Source of the DNA: Rhizophagus sp. LPA8_4_AMF
Lineage: Eukaryota > Glomeromycota > Glomeromycetes > Glomerales > Glomeraceae
Direction of reading: 5' to 3'
DNA length: 20,392 nt
Assembly (NCBI GenBank): GCA_021464525.1
Contig: JADRCO010001310.1
Span: forward strand, 1-20,392
Positions 1 to 10,358 of this stretch are shown piece by piece. The notes beneath the pieces were generated by a model. It made no database searches and had not been told where the DNA came from. It saw nothing but the letters and a program-made list of their open reading frames with translations. A program made the position numbers and the translations under genes. The stretch's first letter is position 1; each line of letters starts with the position of its first letter.

Positions 1-2020
1 CCCTTTCTTTTATTTTATAGGTTTTGAGTATAGAAATGGTATTTCGCAAAACTACCGTATAAAAGGGTTGTATGTATATATGGAAAAAATAAGACTTAAC
101 TGACGTTAGGAAGAAGATTATTTAAAAAGACATGTTAGCTGTTAGCGAAATAGCTGTAAATATTTTTTTATTTAAAATATTAGGGATTAGGAAACATGTT
201 AGTTAACTGGTAAGTTTCATTGAGAAACTTTTCATTTGTTTGTTTTTTTTTAATAAATTTTAATTAACATTTTTCTATTTTAGGTTATTCGTTATATTTT
301 TTTACATTTACAATTTATCTTTTTATTAATTCTATAGGAACATGTAATAATATATGAAAATGCAATAATATAAAAGATAAATAAATAAATAAATACAATA
401 CATTTTGTAAATAATTAATAAAAAATAATAAATAAATATCCCTAAGGATTCTTTTCTAATTCATATCCTTAGGGATTCTATGAATATTTTAATTTCAAAG
501 ATCCGCTGAGGTGGGGAAGGATCCATATATATCCTTACTAATTACAGAAAATAAGGATTCCATGTGGATTCAGACTCCAAAAATATTACCGATGTTTCAG
601 ATAAATTTTCATATATCTTAAATATTTTAACTTCATCTGTTTCTACACCTTTTTAAGTTTATAGTACTTTGGCAAGTTATATAATGCATATTAGTCCAAA
701 ATGTAACGAAGGATTATTTACATCTAAAGTCCATCTGTCCATCTGACACATGACAATATACGTATTTCAGATTTAATAGCAGTTTCAATTTTCTAGTTAT
801 TATTGTATGCTGATTTTTGATACCAATAAAATGCTTTATTTAAATCTATATCAGTTGCTATCCTGCATTTATAATAATAATTAAGATAAAGCTGACCACA
901 AATGCTATTAGTATTCGCAGCTTTTTGCATCTAATAAAAAGCTAAACTATAATCAATTGCAGATTTGATATTTATAAAATACACTTAAATATACTTGTGA
1001 AATAGGATAATTATCCTTTACTGCTTTTAAAAATAATTTAAATACTACTGTATACTAACCAAGTATAAATGTAAAAAATATAGGCAATCTTTAAAAAAAA
1101 AATCATGTTAATCATCATAATTTTTTAAAATTAAATGATTACATCAACAAATTCGATCAAAGATCATTACCATTTACTTATCCATGTCTCAAAAAAAAAA
1201 GAAATAAACACTTGGACAATAATAATAAAATTTATAAACTTGACAAATAAGATATTAATAATTAAAGCACTTATTAATATTTTTTATAAAATGCAAATAT
1301 TTTTATTTTGTTCAAAATATTAAAGATGCAAATCAAAGAGATCCTATATAAGATACATTCTTATTAAAGTCGCTTTTTACAAAATTCTATTGTTTTATGT
1401 TCTATTTATTATACATATACGATACTTCCAAAACAACTTAAAGTAAGCATTAATTAAAGTAGTAATTGCTATTTAAAATTCAGATTGTATTCTGATGTGT
1501 ATTATATTTTAATTACATGTATTTATTTAATAGTCAAAATTATATAAAATAGTGGAATTTTTTAACAAATATTTTTAAGAAAAACTAGTATTCATCTGTT
1601 AACTACATTAACAGTTTAACAATCTGTATAACAATTCTGTATATTTATAGTAGTAATACACAATTCATTTTCTATGTATACAAAATGGAATTTTTTTTGT
1701 TTTCTTTTAATTTTATCTGTTTTTTTAAAAAAAATTTTTTTTTTGATTGTCTTTATTCACCTATTACCCTCTTTTTTTCTAAAATAATTTTTTATTTATT
1801 CTTTGGATATTGCTAAACAGCGATCATTGCCTGAATTTTTTTTTTCATAAGTCACATGAGTTATAATATATAAATATGAGTTTTTTGATTAAATGATTAT
1901 CATCAGAAAAATTTTTTTTGTCCTTATATGAATGATATAATTTAACAAATTTTTTTTGACAAAAAAATTTATGTACAGTAGTTACACATTTTATTAAAAA
2001 TAGTTATTAATTTAATTTAA
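1..2020. other. AT-rich stretch without a gene
   Basis: I find no open frame with believable composition or splice structure here. There is a short TAAA microsatellite near 377-394, several runs of A or T, and one small inverted repeat (listed separately). The longest open frame, at 1135-1323, is 62 codons of Ile/Asn/Lys-rich sequence, as expected by chance in such AT-rich DNA. Confidence 0.7.
439..475. repeat. short perfect inverted repeat
   Basis: TCCCTAAGGAT at 439-449 is answered by ATCCTTAGGGA at 465-475, giving an 11 bp stem with a 15-base loop. Both arms are followed by TCT or TTCT, so there is also partial direct repetition. It may be a remnant of a small inverted-repeat element. No function is visible. 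Confidence 0.6.
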
Positions 2021-2039
2021 TTTTTTAATAAGAAATAAC

Positions 2040-2760
2040 ATAAAGAAACATAATAATGAAAATAAAAAAATAATAAAAAAAAATAGAAACATTAAAAAAG
2101 AGAAATAAAACAAAAATGTAATATAAAAGCAAAAAGATCAACAAAAGAAACGAATGTGTAAATAAAAAAGAACAAAACAAAAAGAAGCAAAAAGAAGAAA
2201 GGGATATGTAAGAAGTAAAAAGAAAGGAGAGGAATGTAAAGAAGCGAAAAGAAAGTAGGAGAACGTAAAGAAGCAAAAAGAAAAAAGAAGCAAAGGGACA
2301 TAACAAAATGAAAAGAAAGAGGTGAAAAGGAAGGAGGAGGGGAGGAAAGTGAAGAAAAATGAAAATAATGAAGGAGAAAATGAAAAAAAATGAAAATAAT
2401 GAAAGGGATATGAAGAAAAACAAAAATAATGAAGGGGGAAATGAAAAAAAAAATAATAAAGGGAAAACAAAAAAAAATGAAAAGAACAAAGGGAAATAAA
2501 TAGGGATGAAGAGAATGAAAGAGGACGAAAGAAACACAAAGAAAAAAGGAGGAAAGGAACGAAAAAAATAAAAGAAAATAAAAAGGAATGAAAAAAAGAT
2601 AAAAGGAGATGAAAAGGAATGGGAAAAAAATGAAGAGGAATGAAAAAGAATGAAAAAATAAAGGGAAGATGAAAGAAAGGAAAAAATGAAGGGAAAAGTT
2701 AGTAAAAGAACAAAATGTAATAAGCGAAAATAAAAATAAAAAAAATAAAACATACCTTAA
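2040..2760 (+). repeat. purine-rich low-complexity tract
   Basis: The plus strand is made almost wholly of A and G in GAAAA, GGAATGAAAA and AAGAAGCAAAAAG-like words, with few C and T. The minus strand is therefore pyrimidine-rich and almost free of stop codons. That is why long Phe/Ser/Leu-rich open frames appear there in more than one frame. I treat it as a degenerate simple repeat, not coding. A tract of opposite strand bias lies at 19150-19330, on the other side of the transposon and satellite block. Confidence 0.75.
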
Positions 2761-2862
2761 TTGCAAAACCAAAAGGGCCAAAGAACCTAGAAAAAACAAA
2801 AAAATAAAGTAGAATAAATTTTTTTAAAAAAATAATAAAGGCAGAAATAAAAAGATGTTTTT

Positions 2863-3180
2863 AAATGAAAGTGAAGGAGCCATGAAGAGAAAAAATGAGA
2901 AATGGGGAACTAAAAAAAAAATATATTTTTTTTAAATGGAAGGAATGGCCGATGAAGAAAAGAACAAAAAGTAAAAAAAATTTTTTTTTTAATTAAATGA
3001 AAGGAATAGATGAGGGAAATAAAAAGTAAAAAAAATTTATTTTTTTAATAAATGAAAGGAACAGCTGATGAGGGAAAAAAACAAAAATAAAATAATTTTT
3101 TTTAATAAACGAAACAAAAAAATGGCCAATGAGGAAAACAAAAAGTAAAAAATTTTTTTTTTAATAGATGAAAGAAATTT
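2863..3180 (+). repeat. tandem array of ~55-71 bp units
   Basis: Units start near 2863, 2934, 2995, 3050, 3107 and 3166. Each reads roughly AATGAAAGGAA, then a GCTGATGAGG-like core, then AAACAAAAAGTAAAA and a run of T. The copies are diverged in sequence and length. The array continues the purine-rich tract on its left and abuts the satellite A-type unit on its right. Confidence 0.7.
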
Positions 3181-3212
3181 TTCATTCTTTACCTCTATTC
3201 TAATTTTGTTTT

Positions 3213-3316
3213 GTCTTAGGTCTTGGCTTTTTGGCAATTTTGGCACTTTAGATTTCAAGGTGGATTCTTATTTTTTGTTCTCTTTTTTCATTTTCACTTT
3301 GTTCTAATTTCGTTTT
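3213..3316 (+). repeat. left half of the interrupted satellite A unit
   Basis: The stretch starting CTTAGGTCTTGG near 3217, then TTTGGCACTTTAGATTTCAAGG, matches in order and orientation the A unit of the array at 17604-19150 (CTTAGGTCCCAG, TTTGGCTCTTTAGTTCAAAGG). Its tail, TTCTAATTTCGTTTT, stops at 3316, exactly where the outer transposon terminus begins. The missing continuation (TTCTTCTTAGGTCCC) resumes at 17604. This is the insertion-site evidence for the outer element. Confidence 0.7.
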
Positions 3317-3341
3317 CACCGGTCAAATAAAGAAGTGCCGG
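3317..3341 (+). repeat. left terminal inverted repeat of the outer element
   Basis: It begins CACCGGTCAAATAAAGAAGT. Compared with the reverse complement of 17579-17603 it differs at positions 4, 13, 19, 21 and 22 of 25. An additional CCGGT/GCCGG pair within the first 26 bases makes this end itself partly palindromic. Confidence 0.7.
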
Positions 3342-3530
3342 TTGATTTTCATATACCTGATAGATCACTGATTTACATTCAATTTCACTTTGAATAAAAA
3401 CCGATAAGTATACATAAAATTTAACTGATGTTTAGCGCGCTTCAGGAACAATCATAAGACTTTCAAGCTAAACTATATCAGGTTAATTTAATTTGGGTGT
3501 CATTGAAATATTGGCAGCCTGTATATTTCT

Positions 3531-3614
3531 CGATATGTTTATTAATTTTCCCGATATGTTTAATAATTTCCCTGATATGTTTATTATTTTTCCGAACATT
3601 TTTGAAGAATTAGA
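3531..3614 (+). repeat. subterminal 21 bp direct repeats
   Basis: CGATATGTTTATTAATTTTC starts at 3531 and recurs at 3552 and 3573 with few changes. A degenerate fourth copy starts near 3594. The array lies about 215 bp inside the left end of the outer element. CACTA elements commonly have subterminal repeats that bind their accessory protein. That role is inferred here. Confidence 0.6.
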
Positions 3615-3859
3615 AATAATATCAAATGGAACAAACTTTTGTTTACTTTTAATTTATTTTATATCTTTATTTATTTTATTTAAAATTTATATAATAAATA
3701 CATAAATATTAACAATAAACGCATAATGTTAATAAAGTAAGCTTTGCCATCTAATGAACGTGCTAAACGAGCTGTAATAAAACACTTTATTTATCCAGCT
3801 TAGTAAGTAGTTGAAATGGTCCATTTCAGTGCACGCATCAGAAGGTAGCTTTGAATTTT

Positions 3860-5445
3860 CTATATACAAATGATCATTATACATCTTTTCCTCAACCTTT
3901 TCATATTTTGGATTTTTTCCCCAGTTTCATCAGCATATCGTAGTAACCGTCGAGTCTATAATAGAAATTTTAAAATTTAAATAACCAATAAAGTATTAAT
4001 AATTTTATACATCTTATTGCATACCTTGCTTGATTTCCATGGCTTGTCATAAACATGGAGTACGTGATTTGAATCTTCTTTTCGGGTAGGATAAACCATG
4101 GCATCTTTTTCATCTTGCGCTTTTTCTTCGTCTGATTCGGAAACCTCATCTGAATGATAATTTGAGTCCTCGATAATTTTTCTTATGACTTCGACCCATT
4201 CGTCCCACTCTATAGAAGATTGCAAATCTGTAAGAATTGAATCTCCAATAGTTAACATATGATAAAATCCCCTTCGTCTTCTTTCTTTTTTCTGTAATAA
4301 ATAAAGTTGTTAAATAAAGAATGATTCAATTTAAAATTTTCTAATAATTTTTAATAACATTTTCTTAATGATTTATGTGAATTATATAAATAAAATTATT
4401 AGTAAATGATTCTTACATCCTTTCTCCTGCTATTCGTTCTGATTCTTTGTTTATTAGCCTTTGATTTCAGGATATCTGTTGAAATGGTGTACGAGTCTCT
4501 TTGATGTCGATGGAAATTCTGTAATACCTTTTTTAACACCGTATCGGTATATTGAAATCTATTTTCCAGCGCCTTCTTTATAGCTGAAATAATTTCCTGA
4601 AGCACACCCTTTTCAATATCAATCCATTTTTTTTTACAGTCAAATAAGTCGATAAATAAAGAGTTGTCCAGACCCTTTAAAGCTTGTATGACTTCATCCT
4701 ACAATAAATCAAAAGAATTAAATAGGTTAATAAAACGAACTTAATTACGCATCTATATATTTCACTAACCCAGAACGCTTTTTTGTATTCGTGATCCATG
4801 GGTTCCAAATTCTTCTGACCTTTTTTTGCAAATCCAGTTAAGGGTTCAGGAGACGAAGAAAGTCGTGTTCTTTTACGTCTCTTTACAGTTACAGTTTGAT
4901 TCTGATCGCTTGCTTGAAAAGTTTCCCGAAACTCTAAATTTTTTTTCCATATTGAGATGACCAAACGCAACTCGGCAATTTCTAATATGTTATTTGAAGA
5001 GTAATATTTAGTTTTTATTAAATTCAAAATAAAACTGCCGATGTAAATGATTTTTTACCTCTTAATTCCTGATCTCATCTTCAATGCCCCAGTTTCTTCT
5101 TCTACTCTTCTCTTGCTTTCTAAGTTCTTCACGATCATCTTCGCTTTCTTCCTCTAATTCTCCTTTTTTGTATCTTCTATATTCCAGACGAAAAGGGTCT
5201 CTTTCTAATGAAGCATCTTCTTGACGGAAAGAACGGGAAGTATTACTACTTCTCTCTAATGAAATATCATCCCGATAAAGAGAACGTTCCTGAGAAAAAG
5301 GATGTAAAGTTTGACTTCTACCTCGTTCTAACGAAGTCTTTTCCTTATAAGGAGACCGGGATGTTGAAGTTCTTCCCTCGTAACGTGAATTTCAACTTTT
5401 ACTACTTTCATGTACTGAACTCTCCCTAGATGAAGACAAGATACT
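3860..5445 (-). pseudogene. decayed five-exon RS-rich accessory gene of the outer element
   Basis: Exons on the minus strand are about 5445-5059, 4981-4770, 4698-4417, 4291-4025 and 3955-3860, joined by GT-AG introns of 69-125 bp that keep phase. Exon 1 encodes a Ser/Arg/Glu-rich segment with a repeated SLER motif (SLERGRSQ, SLERSSN, SLERDPF). Exon 2 continues a charged stretch (ELREIAELRLVISIWKK) and a basic KRRKR segment. Exon 3 encodes a helical region ending in TNSRRKD. Exon 4 is acidic with an IEWDEWVEVIRK segment. Defects: an in-frame TGA at 5392-5394, a one-base loss near 5075 and another near 3908, after which a second frame continues for about 55 residues. The start is not identifiable. 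I recall similar SRRKD-type proteins as abundant in Rhizophagus, without a known function. Its place inside the outer element, divergent from the transposase, suggests a TNPA-like DNA-binding partner; that is inference. Confidence 0.6.
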
Positions 5446-5756
5446 TTTAGAATTTTATATGTTAAAGAAGGTCGACATAAGTAATTATAATATTACAGAA
5501 AAAAAGACTGAAAAAAATAAGTTATTCTTACATGTATTTAGAGCTTTTCATAGTGAATAACTATCGCGTAAAAAAGAATGAAAAAATGTGAAGAGTTTTT
5601 GAGATAAGCTAGGTGGTTATATATAGTTTAAATAGACTTTCAATTAAACTATAACAATAAACAAATTACAGAGTATAATACCTTATATATAAGTACACTA
5701 GCGATCTTCTATACCATAAATTATATTTAAAAATTTCTCTGTCCCGATTTTTAAAT

Positions 5757-6681
5757 ATGCGTAATACTAAAACTAAAAACGTTAGTCCATATGTTCATCC
5801 TCCTAGAACCCAAAAATTTGAACCGTGCTATTGTAATGTTTGTAAAGGAAAATCAATAGATCCTAGAACTAAAGAATCTCATTCTAAAAATAAAATCATA
5901 TCTCAACGGGAAATTACTGTTAATTTTCCCACCTCAAGAGATTTACTTATTGATTTGATAATTCCGATGCCAGAAAATTTAGATATAAATTCTAATGAAG
6001 AACTACAAGAAGAGATTTATCCATTTTTAGTAAAAAAATGTCAACGAAACTCTAGAAAAAACAGAACAACCTTTACACATCCCGAAGCAATACATGAATT
6101 ATTTTCTGATGACAATGCATCAGAAGGTGATGGTGAAAGAGAACCTGAAGATAATGCTGTAGACGAAGATATTTATTCATCATCAAGTGAGTCAGATGAT
6201 GATTGCCAAGTAGATTTTGGCGCACCAGAAATAGAGATAGATCAAAATAATACTATGCATTATGAAAAAGAATCAAATAGTCAATATTCATGGATTGTGA
6301 TATGGATTTTAAAATATCAAGAGAGATATCATGTGGCTACAGAATCTTTATTCAAATTTTTTCTTTATGTTCTTACGAACGTAAATGAAAATATATTTTC
6401 TGATTTCCCTACTTCTCTGTACATGGCATGAAAGAAACTTGGAATTTGTGCTTACCTAATAAAATATGCAGCTTGTGAAAAATGTTGCAAATTGTATAAT
6501 CCTGAAGATATATCTAGTAGTGATCCTGCAATTACGCCTAAATTCACAAAGTGCATATACCAAGATTTTTCCGCCCATCCAATGAGTAATAAAAGAAATC
6601 CTTGCAAAGCACTTTTGTATAAACTCGTCCATACCAAAAAAGGCGTAATTAAAAAGCCTAACTTGATATTTCCAACCATTA
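5757..6681 (+). pseudogene. tnp2/Plavaka transposase, N-terminal part (gene split by insertion)
   Basis: The frame opens at ATG 5757 and runs to the insertion point at 6681, about 308 codons. A C-x2-C motif followed by His (Cys26, Cys29, His42) suggests a small zinc-binding element. Next come an acidic Asp/Glu/Ser-rich region (residues about 115-160), then SLYMA, a TGA at 6429-6431, and KKLGICAY. In this family the position is normally Arg (MARK), so the stop probably replaced CGA or AGA. A second Cys pair (CEKC) and a PNLIFPTI segment lead into the catalytic half, which resumes at 14807. No separate promoter is recognisable. The divergent accessory gene starts about 310 bp upstream, so the interval probably held a shared promoter. 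Confidence 0.8.
6679..6681. repeat. TTA target-site duplication, left copy
   Basis: TTA directly precedes the left terminal repeat of the inner element. The matching copy is at 14804-14806. Removing the inner element and one copy restores the order of the interrupted tnp2 gene, apart from one missing base. Confidence 0.75.
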
Positions 6682-6715
6682 GGCTAAACCAATTTAATTA
6701 TCTGTTTTACATTAC
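6682..6715 (+). repeat. left 34 bp terminal inverted repeat of the inner element
   Basis: It starts GGCTAAACCAATTTAATTAT and is identical over all 34 bases to the reverse complement of 14770-14803. The match ends sharply: the left end continues CTCCCTCCCC and the right end continues differently. Confidence 0.95.
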
Positions 6716-6957
6716 CTCCCTCCCCAATTTTTCAGAAAATTCAGGAAAAAATAAAATCACGTGATCAAAAGAACTGACCAATAAAAACACGTCATAATAA
6801 CACATGATTTTGATCTTCATATTACTTCTAAAATTGTAACGATACTCAAAACTTTAATTTTTATCTTGGTATAAAATTTCAAAGTCGCGTTTTATCAAGG
6901 TATGTACTTGTAGCTTTGTTTTACATGACACGACATTGCTTAAAAAAGGAATCTAAA
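6716..6957 (+). promoter_or_regulatory. left subterminal region and presumed 5' region of the DDE gene
   Basis: No coding sequence is evident. It starts with the C-rich block and holds the palindrome CACGTG at 6758-6763, 76 bp from the element tip. A CACGTG also lies at 14707-14712, 91 bp from the other tip. Such paired subterminal sites could bind a transposase or the element's zinc-finger protein, which is speculation. An ATG at 6925 in the frame of the downstream gene is an alternative start. Confidence 0.35.
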
Positions 6958-9900
6958 ATGATTTTTATAGTTGTTCAAGTTAATGAAGGTGCTAAAATTT
7001 TAACTGGACCTTTTGCCAAAGAAGTGGACGAGAATGTTTTATTTTCAACTTTATTCGATTCATTAACTTCTGGAAAATATTCTCACTACAATGTACAAGT
7101 CGAAGTTAAATCAAGCACTGGACCTTGGGTATTAGTAGACGAAGATTTGGAAGGCAAAATTTTATTAATGAAAATGCTAAATTTTATACACCTCAAATAC
7201 ATTCTTATTCAAAACGATAATGATGCACCTTTATCTCCACCAAAAAATTTCCCTAATGCTTTTACAAGACTAATGAACTCTATGCTTCAACTTCCATTGC
7301 AAAAATGTGAAAATACACGCGACATTTTATTATATAATCATATTATTCAACTTTTTCAGAGTAAAGGTGTTGGTTGGCGTAATGGTGATCATGCTACTTA
7401 TGGGAAACGATTTATTGAGCGTCTAACGAAGGCTATTTGGTATATAGACCCACATTTAGAGAAATTACGTTCAAGAGGATGCCACCTTCCATTATTATTT
7501 AGTTCACTTCCGGTATATCAACAAAATGGAGTTTATAATGAATATTATCAAAGAATGAAAAAGAAAAAAACACAATTGACGCGCCTAGAAATTTTTCAAT
7601 TAGTCAATTCTATAGAACTTTCATTAACTGAATCTTGGGCATCAAAGGGTTATTGGCAAGAAGTTGTATCAAATGTCTTTGATTTCACATCTATGATGAA
7701 AAAATATTCTAATCATCTTGAATATACTAATACTAATATGAGAAGCCTTCATGATAATGAAAATCCAGCCCGCGAACTATCTACCAACTGTAATATCATT
7801 CTTATTCCTAGATGTAGTGAAAATATTGATTCAAAATATTTTCAATTAAATTTTGATCTTATAAATAGAGAATTATTTGATTTCATTGACCTTAATCAAT
7901 ATGTACCAAATGATCCTACAAATAAACACCAATTTATCTGTAATCTTCAATTATCTGTGCCCACAGGATTATACAGGTAAAATAAACTTTTAAAAAAATC
8001 TACCTGTAATATTATTGAATTTACAAAATCATTTGTATTTATTTTAGATATCCTCATGGTAATTATCTTAGAACGCTTAATTTTATATGGAGGGCATCTG
8101 ATACTGAAGAAACAAACGAATTGTATGAAACTCTTAAAGCACAAATAATTACCTGTATAAATGATGCCATACCACTATATTGTACTAGACAAATGAGAAA
8201 AAATATAATTGAAAAGGCAAGTCATAAATATTATTTGTATCATAGCATATAGTTTTTTAAATCAAAAAATCTTCATTGTGTAGTATTCCCTAATTCGTCA
8301 TCTTTCAAAACCAGTTCTAAGAATGCTGTATCACGATTTAACTGGTGATGCTTCACTAGCAAATGATCCAATAAGTAAAGAAATGGAAGAAAGATTACGA
8401 CTTATGATGCTATTAGAAGATCCTTCAATAACAGTTGATCTAAGAACTAATAATGGATTTTGTAGTTCAAGATTTGATATTTTTTGGAATGAACTTGATG
8501 GATACTTCAATGAGGTATTATATTTATTATTACATAATTGCATATTTAACGTAATTTACAATTTATTTATATTTAATAATTTATTTTAGCATAATAATAC
8601 AGTTGTTAATGAACGCTGGACAGATATTGTTCTATATATTCCATATGCCATATCTATTCGAGAGCTTCGGGATAGAATTATTACTTGTTTGAATACAAAA
8701 TATTAAGGACCACCTTTACCAGATGATATTGCAATCCCATCAGAAGAATGGATAAGATTAAACTTTGCGCCATCTAACGCATATACTACCAAAGCCATGC
8801 AGTATACAGGATGTTTTAATGTAAAATATAAGGTGCAATCCCGGTTATTACAAAAATCAAATGAAGATGAACATTATTGTCGTGCTCTATTTAAGTATGA
8901 GCGCGAATTTAATATCAAATATCGAGATTATTCATGTTTTATCTCAGCAGATGACAAACACAAAGTGCCAATTGGTGAGGATGTACCAGTTTCTACAGGT
9001 GTTCGCAATAAAAAGACTTTAGCTCCAGCTGAAGGAGAAATTACAGCATCTGATCATGACTTTACCAAATTGTCATTAACACCATCTGTTACTTTATTTA
9101 TTGATATTCCATGCAATATTTCTGAATCTTTTTATGATGGGAAAGTATATGTATGCTACAAAGATGCTGTTTTCCAACCAAGTAGTGCATTAAGGCATTC
9201 AACAGAATATTTTAATCTCATTAATCGTCAATATCAAAGCCAACCTTTACCTCCAATTTTGTCACTTTATACTGATGGAGGTCCTGATCACAGATGTACC
9301 TTTGGATCAGTTCAAATAGCTTTAATATGCTTGTTTTTGGCAGGTGATTTTGATATGTTAATTGCAGTTAGGACAGCTCCAAATCATAGTTGGTGTAATC
9401 CCGCAGAGAGAATTATGAGTGTAATTAATTATGGACTTCAAGGTATTGCTATAGAAAGAGAAAAGATGCCAGATGAATTTGAAGATGAATTTGAGGCTTT
9501 AAAGACATTAGAGGAAATACGCGAAAAAGCAACTGAAAATCCATGCCTAAAAACAGAATTAGCACGATGTATTGAAAAAGTTCAAGAACTGCTTCGTGAG
9601 CATACAAAACAGTTAGTTTGGAAAAATGAAGCATTTGAAACTGAACATCCTGCATCAGATTCGGAAATTAACGAAATGTTTGAAGTAATATTATTTGTTT
9701 AAACTAAAATATTTTTTATATTTTATAATAACTGTATTATTTATTTGTCATTTAAAAAATATATTACAGATTGATTCTACATTAACTAAAAATGAAACTA
9801 CTAAACAACAGCTACGAAAGCACAAGTCTTTGGTAAAATTTATTGAAACTCATTGTCAAGAAAGAGCGTATTCTTTTCAGGTAATAAAATAGCTTTAAGT

Positions 9901-10066
9901 AAATAAATTTTTTTTCGAAAATTAATTTTATAATTTTATTTAGATTAAAAAGTGCAATCAACCCACTTGTGAAGTTTGTTATCCCATTAGAATGCCTATT
10001 GATATCTTTCAAAATTTATATTTTCTGCCCGATCCATATATGGGCCGATTTGTCTCAAATCACTAA
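6958..10066 (+). pseudogene. large DDE-core protein of the inner element (six exons, one premature stop)
   Basis: Exons are 6958-7976, 8048-8216, 8284-8514, 8590-9684, 9770-9880 and 9944-10066, giving 915 codons plus stop. All introns keep phase; the second (8217-8283) is GC-AG with donor AAG/GCAAGT. The fourth exon holds three acidic blocks in the order and spacing of an RNase H-fold transposase/integrase: FISADDKHK (Asp594/595), LYTDGGPDHR (Asp702) and SWCNPAERIMS (Glu746), with 43 residues between the second Asp and Glu. The C-terminal exon has CNQPTCEVC and FLPDP motifs. I recall related uncharacterised proteins in cnidarians, sponges and Rhizophagus. TAA at 8704-8706 (codon 512) interrupts the frame, probably from CAA. 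I chose ATG 6958 because family-like sequence starts there; 6925 is possible. Likely role: transposase or integrase-like enzyme; activity unproven. Confidence 0.75.
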
Positions 10067-10320
10067 TTAAATTTTAGTGATGATCATGATTTCTGATTGT
10101 CATACGTAATACAAGTAGTATCAAACCACGTGAAATATGTGATACTAATGCGTGACGATAATGATTTCGAAGCACCTAAGCCAATTGCCGAAACTTTAGT
10201 ATACTGGAATCGCGCTTTCAGAATTTGTTTGGAATTTGTTTTTAGTGAAATCAGTATAAAAAACCCATTTCTCTGTTTCATTAATACTATTAAGAAAAAA
10301 GTATATACAAAAGTATTTTA
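10067..10320 (+). other. open remnant after the DDE gene, same frame
   Basis: After the TAA at 10064 and a TGA near 10091, the same frame stays open to 10318 and encodes segments such as VKYVILMRDDNDFEAPKPI and ETLVYWNRAFRICLEF. These look more like protein than chance AT-rich translation. It may be a decayed C-terminal extension of the upstream gene or a fragment of another. I recognise no family. Confidence 0.3.
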
Positions 10321-10358
10321 GGTTTAAGAACATAAAAATAACCGAGAAAAAAGATACA

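Noticed and set aside
1135..1323. 62-codon open frame
   Set aside because: Ile/Asn/Lys-rich chance frame in AT-rich DNA with no neighbours or features.
2025..2799. Long minus-strand open frames (242, 235 and 133 codons), Phe/Ser/Leu-rich
   Set aside because: They overlap in different frames of a pyrimidine-rich strand that cannot easily contain stop codons. There are no domains or splice logic. I take them as composition only.
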